Assembly: GCF_020164475.1 (NCBI RefSeq)
Contig: NZ_JAIQWX010000043.1
Location: 1 to 43,275 of the forward strand
Direction of reading: 5' to 3'
Source of the DNA: Pseudomonas sp. REP124
Lineage (GTDB): Bacteria > Pseudomonadota > Gammaproteobacteria > Pseudomonadales > Pseudomonadaceae
Length of the DNA stretch: 43,275 nt
The notes under the pieces were generated by a model. The model did no database searches and was not told where the DNA came from. It was given only the letters and a program-made list of their open reading frames with translations. The position numbers were made by a program, and so were the translations under genes. How positions within the stretch are numbered: position 1 is the first letter of the stretch; each line of letters opens with the position of its first letter. Shown piece by piece: positions 25,157 through 33,300 of this stretch.

Positions 25157-25753
25157 ATGGCTTTCGAATTGCCGCCACTGCCTTACGCTCACGATGCACT
25201 GCAGCCGCACATCTCCAAGGAAACTCTGGAATTCCACCACGACAAGCACCACAACACCTACGTCGTGAACCTGAACAACCTGGTGCCAGGCACCGAGTTC
25301 GAAGGCAAGACCCTGGAAGAAATCGTCAAGACTTCCTCGGGCGGTATCTTCAACAACGCCGCTCAGGTCTGGAACCACACTTTCTACTGGAACTGCCTGG
25401 CACCAAACGCCGGCGGTCAACCAACCGGCGCACTGGCTGAAGCCATCAACGCCGCTTTCGGTTCCTTCGACAAGTTCAAGGAAGAATTCAGCAAGACCTC
25501 CATCGGCACCTTCGGCTCCGGCTGGGGCTGGCTGGTGAAGAAAGCTGACGGCTCCCTGGGCCTGGCCAGCACCATCGGCGCCGGCAACCCGCTGACCAAC
25601 GGCGACACCCCGCTGCTGACCTGCGACGTCTGGGAACACGCCTACTACATCGACTACCGCAACGTTCGTCCGAAGTACGTCGAAGCGTTCTGGAACCTGG
25701 TCAACTGGAAATTCGTGGCTGAGCAGTTCGAAGGCAAAACCTTCACGGCCTAA
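25157..25753 (+). CDS. sodB: Superoxide dismutase [Fe]
   Basis: A 198-aa cytoplasmic enzyme that dismutes superoxide. Metal ligands are His27, His74, Asp157 and His161 (DVWEHAYY). Gln70 in [10 protein letters not shown] is the residue that marks the iron form; Mn enzymes place Gln elsewhere. AGGAG at 25145-25149 lies 7 nt before ATG 25157. A strong terminator follows, so it is a single-gene unit. The gene order argP-ACT-argO-sodB-bifA equals PA4363-PA4367. Codon use is strongly biased to C-ending codons, consistent with high expression. Confidence 0.97.
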   Translation: MAFELPPLPYAHDALQPHISKETLEFHHDKHHNTYVVNLNNLVPGTEFEGKTLEEIVKTSSGGIFNNAAQVWNHTFYWNCLAPNAGGQPTGALAEAINAAFGSFDKFKEEFSKTSIGTFGSGWGWLVKKADGSLGLASTIGAGNPLTNGDTPLLTCDVWEHAYYIDYRNVRPKYVEAFWNLVNWKFVAEQFEGKTFTA

Positions 25754-25772
25754 GCTTGAATGCCAGATGAAG

Positions 25773-25799
25773 AACCCGGCTTTTATGCCGGGTTTTTTT
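25773..25799 (+). terminator. Rho-independent terminator of sodB
   Basis: AACCCGGC (25773-25780) / GCCGGGTT (25787-25794) with a 6-nt loop and a run of seven T. It begins 19 nt after the stop. Confidence 0.95.
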
Positions 25800-25826
25800 A
25801 TGGCTGGAAGTGATCTGCTATCTGAC

Positions 25827-26002
25827 CGGCCGCCATCGCGAGCAGGCTCGCTCCCACAGGGGAGCCCGAGGTACATCCGAAAGATTGAGGTCGTCTTTCA
25901 GGACGCCTTCGCGAGCAAGCCCGCTCCCACAGGGGTTTGGTGTACATCCGCGAGATCAGGTCGGCTACCAGGCCGCCATCGCTGGCAAGCCAGCTCCCAC
26001 AG
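25827..26002. repeat. Three REP palindromes in the same orientation
   Basis: Copies at about 25827-25861, 25900-25932 and 25970-26002 share CGCC(A/T)TCGC-AGC-GCTCCCACAGG, about 72 bp apart. All face the same way, unlike the paired REPINs elsewhere. The third has compensating changes (GCTGGCAAGCCAGC) that keep the hairpin. Confidence 0.85.
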
Positions 26003-26057
26003 GTTCGTGCAGTAGAACGCGGAAAACCAACAGGTCGAGTGTCAGCTCGCCTCGAGC

Positions 26058-26345
26058 GCTTTTGATTTTGATCCACCCGCCCTTCGGCAGGCTGAGTGGA
26101 GGCGTTTATCCGGGGGTCAGGCGCGCAGCGCCGTGCGGCGAAGCCGCACACATCGAGAGGAGGTGCAGCGAAGCAAACCGGAGGCGATGCCCCCGGATGA
26201 ATGCCGGAGCGAAGGGATCCCGAGCCTCAGCGAGGGACCGAACGTCGGGGCGAGACCTTTTGGTTCCTTTTGGGGCGTTTGCCAAAAGGGACTCGACCGT
26301 CAGGGCGAAACCGAAAGCGGCCGTTACCGAAGCATCGGATATACA
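26058..26345. repeat. Long structured dispersed repeat, copy 1
   Basis: There is no gene between sodB and bifA (25801-26599). From GCTTTTGATTTTGATCCACC at 26058 to CCGTG at 26135 the sequence matches 43197-43275 with one single-base indel and about three differences; the second copy is cut by the window end. Stems are ATCCGGGGG (26108-26116) with CCCCCGGAT (26190-26198), enclosing GTGCGGC-GAA-GCCGCAC (26133-26149), and CCTTTTGG (26266-26273) with CCAAAAGG (26282-26289). Several short overlapping frames exist on both sides of it but none looks like a protein. The 3' limit is uncertain; about 26345 is where the structured part appears to end. Confidence 0.6.
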
Positions 26346-26527
26346 CCCAATTCAAAGAACACAACAAAACACACCCGAGCCCCAGACCGTCTACCATCAA
26401 CCTAAAGGAAATTATCTCCCCGCCCCCTCAAGTTGAAGGACTCGACAACCGACACAGTACCCATCGAACCAATAATCCAGCATATCGGCCAAGCTGCAGG
26501 CAAAATCCCGCAAGGATGATTGACCCT

Positions 26528-26556
26528 TTGACTGCCATCTCGGGATTGCCAATACT
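26528..26556 (+). promoter_or_regulatory. Candidate sigma-70 promoter of bifA
   Basis: TTGACT (26528-26533), 17 bp, then AATACT (26551-26556), about 44 bp before the bifA start. A neighbouring TTGACC at 26519 is an alternative -35 with worse spacing. Confidence 0.4.
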
Positions 26557-26599
26557 CATGGCAACTTGATGCTACCCGCACGGAACAAGGAATTACCCT

Positions 26600-28651
26600 T
26601 TGAAGCTGGAACTCAAAAACAGCTTGTCGGTGAAGTTGCTCCGGGTCGTGCTCCTGTCGGCATTGATCGTCGGCGTGGTCTTGAGCTGCGCGCAGATCGT
26701 CTTCGATGCCTATAAAACACGCCAGGCCGTCGCCAACGATGCCGAACGGATCCTCGACATGTTTCGCGACCCGTCGACTCAGGCCGTCTATAGCCTGGAC
26801 CGGGAAATGGGCATGCAGGTAATCGAGGGCCTGTTCCAGGACGACGCCGTGCGCCAGGCCTCCATCGGCCATCCCAACGAAGCCATGCTCGCGCAAAAAT
26901 CCCGCGACCTGCAGCACTCCAACAGCCGCTGGCTGACCGACCTGATCCTCGGCCAGGAACGCACCTTCACCACCCAACTGGTGGGGCGTGGGCCGTACAG
27001 CGAGTATTACGGCGACTTGAGCATCACCCTCGACACCGCCACCTATGGCCAGGGTTTCATCGTTAGTTCGGTGATCATCTTCATTTCCGGCGTCCTGCGC
27101 GCCATGGCGATGGGCCTGGTGCTGTATCTGGTCTATCACTGGCTGCTGACCAAGCCGCTGTCGCGGATCATCGAGCACCTGACCGAAATCAACCCGGATC
27201 GCCCCAGCGAACACAAGATTCCACAGCTCAAGGGCCACGAAAAGAACGAACTGGGGATCTGGATCAACACCGCCAATCAGTTGCTCGAATCCATCGAACG
27301 CAACACCCACCTGCGCCACGAAGCGGAAAACAGCCTGCTGCGCATGGCCCAGTACGATTTCCTGACCGGTCTGCCGAACCGCCAGCAATTGCAGACGCAA
27401 CTGGACAAGATCCTAGTCGACGCCGGCAAGCTGCAACGCCGGGTTGCGGTGCTTTGCGTGGGCCTGGATGACTTCAAGGGCATCAACGAACAGTTCAGCT
27501 ACCAGACCGGCGACCAACTGTTGCTGGCCCTGGCCGATCGCCTGCGGGCGCACAGCGGACGCCTCGGCGCCCTCGCCCGTCTCGGCGGCGACCAGTTCGC
27601 CCTGGTCCAGGCCGATATCGAACAGCCTTACGAAGCGGCGGAACTGGCACAGAGCATTCTCGATGACCTGGAAGCGGCCTTCGCCCTCGATCACCAGGAA
27701 ATCCGCCTGCGCGCCACCATCGGCATCACCCTGTTCCCCGAAGACGGCGACAGCACCGAGAAGCTGCTACAAAAGGCCGAGCAGACCATGACCCTGGCCA
27801 AGACCCGCTCGCGCAACCGTTATCAGTTCTATATCGCCAGCGTCGACACCGAAATGCGCCGTCGTCGCGAACTGGAAAAAGACCTGCGCGATGCCCTGAC
27901 CCGCGATCAGTTCTACCTCGTCTACCAGCCGCAGATCAGCTACCGCGACAACCGCGTAGTGGGCGTCGAGGCACTGATTCGCTGGCAGCATCCCGAACAC
28001 GGGCTGGTGCCGCCGGATCTGTTCATCCCGCTGGCCGAGCAGAACGGCACCATCATCGCCATTGGCGAATGGGTGCTGGATCAGGCCTGCAAGCAGTTGC
28101 GCGACTGGCATGACCAGGGCTTCAGCGACCTGCGCATGGCGGTGAACCTGTCCACCGTGCAACTGCACCACGCCGAGCTGCCACGGGTGGTCAACAACCT
28201 GCTGCAGATGTACCGCCTGCCGCCGCGCAGCCTGGAGTTGGAAGTCACCGAAACCGGCCTGATGGAAGACATCAGCACCGCCGCCCAGCACCTGCTCAGC
28301 CTGCGCCGCTCCGGCGCGCTGATCGCGATCGACGACTTCGGGACGGGCTATTCGTCACTGAGCTATCTGAAAAGCCTGCCGCTGGACAAGATCAAGATCG
28401 ACAAGAGCTTCGTACAGGACCTGCTCGATGACGACGATGACGCGACCATCGTTCGCGCCATCATCCAGCTGGGCAAGAGCCTGGGCATGCAGGTGATCGC
28501 CGAAGGCGTGGAAACCGCCGAGCAGGAGGCCTACATCATCTCCGAGGGCTGCCACGAAGGTCAGGGCTATCACTACAGCAAACCGCTGTCCTCGCGGGAG
28601 CTGAGCCTCTACCTCAAGCAGGCGCAGCGCAGTAATGCCGCGATCTGGTAA
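26600..28651 (+). CDS. bifA: Cyclic-di-GMP phosphodiesterase BifA (degenerate GGDEF, active EAL)
   Basis: A 683-aa inner-membrane protein that degrades c-di-GMP and so favours motility and biofilm dispersal. Membrane segments are at about 13-33 and 151-183, flanking a periplasmic sensor region. The GGDEF domain is degenerate: residues 329-333 are GGDQF, the BifA hallmark, so no cyclase activity is expected. The EAL domain has GVEALIRW (EAL at 457-459), VNLST, the IDDFGTGYSSL loop and KIDKSFVQ, all intact. The start is TTG 26600, with AAGGA 8 nt upstream; the conserved N-terminus MKLELKNSLSVKLLRVV begins there, so a downstream ATG would truncate it. Position next to sodB matches PA4367. Confidence 0.94.
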   Translation: MKLELKNSLSVKLLRVVLLSALIVGVVLSCAQIVFDAYKTRQAVANDAERILDMFRDPSTQAVYSLDREMGMQVIEGLFQDDAVRQASIGHPNEAMLAQKSRDLQHSNSRWLTDLILGQERTFTTQLVGRGPYSEYYGDLSITLDTATYGQGFIVSSVIIFISGVLRAMAMGLVLYLVYHWLLTKPLSRIIEHLTEINPDRPSEHKIPQLKGHEKNELGIWINTANQLLESIERNTHLRHEAENSLLRMAQYDFLTGLPNRQQLQTQLDKILVDAGKLQRRVAVLCVGLDDFKGINEQFSYQTGDQLLLALADRLRAHSGRLGALARLGGDQFALVQADIEQPYEAAELAQSILDDLEAAFALDHQEIRLRATIGITLFPEDGDSTEKLLQKAEQTMTLAKTRSRNRYQFYIASVDTEMRRRRELEKDLRDALTRDQFYLVYQPQISYRDNRVVGVEALIRWQHPEHGLVPPDLFIPLAEQNGTIIAIGEWVLDQACKQLRDWHDQGFSDLRMAVNLSTVQLHHAELPRVVNNLLQMYRLPPRSLELEVTETGLMEDISTAAQHLLSLRRSGALIAIDDFGTGYSSLSYLKSLPLDKIKIDKSFVQDLLDDDDDATIVRAIIQLGKSLGMQVIAEGVETAEQEAYIISEGCHEGQGYHYSKPLSSRELSLYLKQAQRSNAAIW

Positions 28652-28665
28652 ATCCGCCCCGCCCC

Positions 28666-28767
28666 CTGTAGGAGCGAGCATGCTCGCGATGAACCCAAGG
28701 ACACCGCGGGGCTTCAGGTTCCCAGCGTTATCGTTGACCACCATCGCGAGCATGCTCGCTCCTACAG
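28666..28767. repeat. REPIN after bifA
   Basis: CTGTAGGAGCGAGCATGCTC at 28666 mirrored by GAGCATGCTCGCTCCTACAG ending 28767. Same type as 2277-2378; the spacers of the two are also similar (both carry CCCCGCGG/CCGCGGGG and a GTTA-CGTT core). Confidence 0.9.
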
Positions 28768-28808
28768 ATCGGTCTGAATAGGAAATATTTCCAAGAACAA
28801 GTCTTTAC

Positions 28809-28835
28809 ACATAATGCGAAAGATTTGCATTATGT
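28809..28835. promoter_or_regulatory. Long palindrome before the imelysin gene, Fur/Zur-like operator candidate
   Basis: ACATAATGC (28809-28817) and GCATTATGT (28827-28835) are perfect inverted arms around GAAAGATTT, itself AAA/TTT symmetric. ATAATG and CATTAT are the outer hexamers of a Fur box, but they are 11 bp apart instead of 5, i.e. one hexamer more. It lies 58 bp before the imelysin ATG, where a promoter should be. Imelysin genes in other bacteria are often iron-regulated; the regulator here is inference. Confidence 0.45.
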
Positions 28836-28892
28836 CGCAGTTTTGCGCACCGAACGCGCCACACCACCCCCTCTCGAAGCAGGATGTTCGCC

Positions 28893-30248
28893 ATGATTCG
28901 TATGCCTCTGGCTACCGCCAGTCTGTTGGCCATCGCAATTTCCCTCGCCGGTTGCGGTGAAGGCAAAGACAAAGAAAAAGCTGCCGCACCTGCACCTGCT
29001 GCCAGCACCGCTGCTGCCCCGGCTGCTCCAGCCGCCGCGCCTGCCGCTGCCGGCAAAGTCGATGAAGCCGCCGCCAAAGCCGTTGTCGCCCACTACGCCG
29101 ACATGGTTTTCGCCGTCTACAGCGATGCCGAATCCACCGCGAAGACCCTGCAAACCGCCGTCGACGCCTTCCTGGCCAAGCCGAACGCCGACACCCTGAA
29201 AGCGGCCCGCGAAGCCTGGATCGCCTCCCGCGTTCCTTACCTGCAGAGCGAAGTGTTCCGCTTCGGCAACACCATCATCGACGACTGGGAAGGTCAGGTG
29301 AACGCCTGGCCACTGGACGAAGGCCTGATCGACTACGTCGACAAATCCTACGAGCACGCACTGGGTAACCCGGGCGCCACCGCCAACATCATCGCCAACA
29401 CCGAAATTCAGGTCGGCGAAGACAAGATCGACGTGAAAGAGATCACCCCGGAAAAACTCGCCAGCCTGAACGAGCTGGGCGGTTCCGAGGCCAACGTCGC
29501 CACCGGCTACCACGCCATCGAATTCCTGCTCTGGGGCCAGGACCTGAACGGCACCGGCCCTGGCGCCGGCAACCGTCCTGCTTCGGACTACCTGGAAGGC
29601 GCAGGCGCCACCGGCGGTCACAACGAGCGTCGTCGCGCTTACCTGAAAGCCGTGACCCAACTGCTGGTCAGCGACCTGGAAGAAATGGTAGGCAACTGGA
29701 AGCCGAACGTGGCCGACAACTACCGCGCCACCCTGGAAGCCGAGCCAGGCGAAAGCGGCCTGCGCAAAATGCTGTTCGGCATGGGCAGCCTGTCCCTGGG
29801 CGAACTGGCGGGCGAGCGCATGAAGGTTTCCCTGGAAGCCAACTCCCCTGAAGACGAACACGACTGCTTCAGCGACAACACCCATAACTCGCAGTTTTAC
29901 GATGCCAAGGGCATTCGTAACGTCTACCTGGGCGAGTACACCCGCGTCGACGGCACCAAGATGACCGGCGCCAGCCTGTCGTCCCTGGTCGCGAAAATCG
30001 ACCCGGCCACCGACACCGCGCTGAAGGCCGACCTGGCCAACACCGAAGCCAAGATGCAGGTCATCGTCGATCACGCCAACAAGGGTGAGCACTACGACCA
30101 GCTGATCGCCGCCGGCAACACCGCTGGCAACCAGATCGTGCGTGACGCCATCGCGTCCCTGGTCAAGCAGACCGGTTCGATCGAAGCCGCTGCCGGCAAA
30201 CTGGGCATCGCCGACCTGAACCCGGACAACGCTGATCACGAGTTCTGA
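28893..30248 (+). CDS. icmP: Imelysin-family (M75-like) lipoprotein, IcmP-like
   Basis: A 451-aa lipoprotein: signal MIRMPLATASLLAIAISLAGC, lipobox LAGC with Cys21, then an Ala/Pro-rich tether (about 26-53) and the imelysin domain (about 60-440). The metal-type motif GxHxxE is intact as GYHAIE (205-210), followed by FLLWGQD. Imelysin proteins bind iron or take part in its periplasmic handling; the P. aeruginosa relative (PA4370) was first described as an insulin-cleaving metalloprotease. ATG 28893 has GCAGGA 8-9 nt upstream, while ATG 28884 overlaps that site. A palindrome before the gene suggests metal control. The partner genes continue after the inserted toxin-like gene. Confidence 0.87.
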   Translation: MIRMPLATASLLAIAISLAGCGEGKDKEKAAAPAPAASTAAAPAAPAAAPAAAGKVDEAAAKAVVAHYADMVFAVYSDAESTAKTLQTAVDAFLAKPNADTLKAAREAWIASRVPYLQSEVFRFGNTIIDDWEGQVNAWPLDEGLIDYVDKSYEHALGNPGATANIIANTEIQVGEDKIDVKEITPEKLASLNELGGSEANVATGYHAIEFLLWGQDLNGTGPGAGNRPASDYLEGAGATGGHNERRRAYLKAVTQLLVSDLEEMVGNWKPNVADNYRATLEAEPGESGLRKMLFGMGSLSLGELAGERMKVSLEANSPEDEHDCFSDNTHNSQFYDAKGIRNVYLGEYTRVDGTKMTGASLSSLVAKIDPATDTALKADLANTEAKMQVIVDHANKGEHYDQLIAAGNTAGNQIVRDAIASLVKQTGSIEAAAGKLGIADLNPDNADHEF

Positions 30249-30274
30249 TCAAACGCCGGTTTCAACGCCCCATG

Positions 30275-30304
30275 AAAAAGCCCCGACGAGTCGGGGCTTT
30301 TTTT
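30275..30304. terminator. Bidirectional terminator between the imelysin and toxin-like genes
   Basis: AAAAAGCCCCGA (30275-30286) / TCGGGGCTTTTT (30291-30302), 12-bp stem, 4-nt loop. T run on the plus strand and A run on its 5' side, so it can end transcripts from both convergent genes. Confidence 0.93.
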
Positions 30305-30335
30305 ATATCGATATTTTTACCCTGCTATCCGGGCT

Positions 30336-33300
30336 TCATGCCTTGAACACAAAGATTTCGAGCGCCGCACCTGCGCTGGGTAAACGAACGCCTCCCACCA
30401 ACGCCACAAGATCGTTACTGGCCTGCGCCCTCGTGACCAGCGCCTGAGTGGCCGTGTCCATCAGCTCGACGCGAGGCGCGACGTAAGCACTGCCATCGAC
30501 CACGTGCCCGCGGACTCTGCGCAATGACAGCCAGAACAATTGAGGGCGTCCGGGACGTCTGAACAGCAGCTCGGAACCCAGACGGTAGCCCGAAAGCATT
30601 TCGTATCCGCTGCCGACCAGCCGCTCCGCCATCAGCACCCGTATCGACTCCTCGGTCCCGGAACTCATCACCGCGTGCAACAGCATGTCGACGCCTTCGG
30701 TGCGCAATTGCACCCGATTGTAGAGCGTCGAATATTCCCCAAGCAGCCACTGGCCCGTCGAGTTCTTTGGCGTCGCCGGCAGCAGGGATAGCGGGTCACC
30801 CACGATGCCACCCAACGCCGCATCAGGGGTGGAACGGTTACGCCAGGTCTTCAGGGTGCGGTGAAGTCTGGCCAATCCCGAAGCGGTCAGGCCGTTGGGA
30901 TTCGTCAGCCCGAACAGTGTTTGCGCGGCCTGCTGCTGACTGCTGGTGCTGAACGTCGGGAACGCATCGGCGACATAAGCGCTGATGGTTTTCTCGAAGG
31001 GCAACGAGGCGGAGGTGACCCAAAGTTTGTCTTCGGAGGCAAAAAACACCGGGCGCGGCTGACTGTAGGGATCCGCCCAGATCAGGTGCTCGAACTGGGC
31101 AAAATGCCTGACATCTATCCGGTCGTCGAACCTGAACGCCAGATGGGGTGAGGCGATACTTCCCGCCGGCAGGATCGGGTAATAGTGGTCGTCGATCTTG
31201 ATGTAGTCACGCCCCACCAGAGACGGGTCGCCGCCTGTTCGCCGATAAAGACCCAGCTCGGCGTTTTGCAGTTGCACATCCGCAGCGTCGATGACCTGCC
31301 CCCATTCCATGAATCGTTCATGGGCCGGTCGAACGCGAGTCGGCGGCAACGGCGCGGGCGGCCTGCTCGTTCCGCTACCCGACGCCGATGGTTCGCGAAC
31401 CACGCCCCCACCGGTAAAACCAGCCGGTACGCCATGCCCCAGCAGACGCATGCGCAGGATCTGGTCGCTGACCAGCAGATACTGACCGAACGCATCGAGC
31501 GCAGCCCCCGATCGCAGATGTTGCACAAAGCTCAACCCCAACTCGACTTCACGCCCTCGAGGAAACGCGAAAGCCTCGAACACCCGCTCGACCTGCCGCT
31601 TGTCAAGGAACGGATACAGGTCGCGCAGCGCACTCTGCGGTGAGTTGCCGCCCAGCAATCTCGGTGCATTGGCAGCGTTGCCGATCTCCCATTGCCCCCG
31701 CGAACTCCGGCGGATCGGGCTGTAGTAGATCTGATACGCCTTGCGCGCATCGCGGATTCGCCAGGTCTGTTCAAACCCTTCGTTGATGAGCGAATACCAG
31801 TGTTTACGCTCATGGAGAAAGTACTGTCTGGCGCTGAATTCGTTGGCCGGCTTGTAGTAGATGCCCTTGCCTTCCCAACCCTTGAGTTCGAGCAGCCCGT
31901 CCGGCTTTTTGCGCAGGGCCGTCTGTGGATCCAGGGCCCGGCTTCCCGCTTCGACCTTGACCGCAGGCGTCCCACGCAGCAGCGCCGCGCCCATGACGCT
32001 ATCGATCAGTACCCCGGTGAATTCCGCCAACGCGCGGACGATGTGGTGGGCAGCGCCCGCGCGATCGCCGATCTGCGCCGTCTCCACGGCGTTGAAGATG
32101 GAAATCAGACTCCTGGCCACACCCACGGGCAGCGTGACATGCACCGGCAGCACCAGCGTCAGGACATCGATCACGGTGGTGGCAACGAACAGGCCCGTCT
32201 CGACATCGGTCTGGCGGGTGGTGGTGACTTGGGCCGTCGCGTCGTTGATCGCGAAATTGGCCTCGACCTCGTAGGCGTCTTCGAAAATGTTCTTGGCGAT
32301 GTTGGCCATGTGCACGGTCGAGACATCGCCCCGGCCCTTCAAGGTGGCCAGGACCTGCGCCTGGGCAGCCCGATCCAAGCGCCCCACCAGATAGTCGCGC
32401 CAGGAACTGTTGTGGACAAAGTCGGTGATCAGGCGCTCTTTCACGTACTCATTGAATACACGCCCTTCCGGCGCGCCCGGCGTGTAGACCACTACCGAGC
32501 TGGTTCCGGCCGAAGCCGTCGCGAACAACAGCACGCCGCGAACCCTCTGTCCGCGCAATTGCAGGCTCTGGACGATGATCCGGTGCCCTTCGACGATTTT
32601 GCGCTGATCGCTGTCCTCGGGGGCATCGAGGACCGCCTGCACCCAGTTGAAGCCACGCTCCAGGCGGTCGGGAAGAAAGTCGCCATTGATCCGGGCCTCA
32701 ATGGCATCGAGGCGGATCTGCCGCTCGAACAGGCTGGCGAAGGAATGCTTGCGTGCCAATGCCGCCGGCGAGCTGACGAGGCTTGCCTTGAGGAAATCCT
32801 GATAGCTCTGGCCGACGTTGACTGAACGCACCAGCTCCTTGACCTGTTCGAGGGTCAGGCCGTCGTAGGACGCTTCGGTGGTTTTCAGGCTCAACCTGGA
32901 GTAGCGGGTGAAGTTGTGGTCGATTCCGGAAAGGTTATCCAGCGCCAGCTCGGTCAGGGTTCGCTGGCGATGCTTGAACTTGAAATCCCCCGGCTCACGG
33001 ATAGAGGTACCGGGGGCGCCGGAAGGAATCGAATTGCTTGGCAATTGCGGCTCCTTGGTGTGCACCACGATATCGTCCGGGTTCACCGTCAGGCCGTGCT
33101 CCGCTTCCAGCGCCGCGCGCAATTGACGGTTGCTGTAGGCCAACAGTTGGCGCCGGTCGCTGAACTGGGCCAACGATGGCAAGCCCTCGTACTCCGACAG
33201 ACTGGCCAACGCCTCGGTGTAGTTCGTGAAAGCCTTGGCCCAGGCCTCCTGATCGGCACGGGAAGCGCCTTGCAGAAACGCGATCAGGCGGGCCTTGCAC

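Noticed and set aside
25827..26002. CRISPR array between sodB and bifA
   Set aside because: Only three imperfect palindromic repeats of the REP family, found all over the window, and no cas genes.
26133..26436. Several overlapping short frames in the 26.1-26.4 kb repeat
   Set aside because: Arg/Ser/Pro-rich peptides from a repeated, strongly structured sequence with no start signals; treated as a non-coding repeat.
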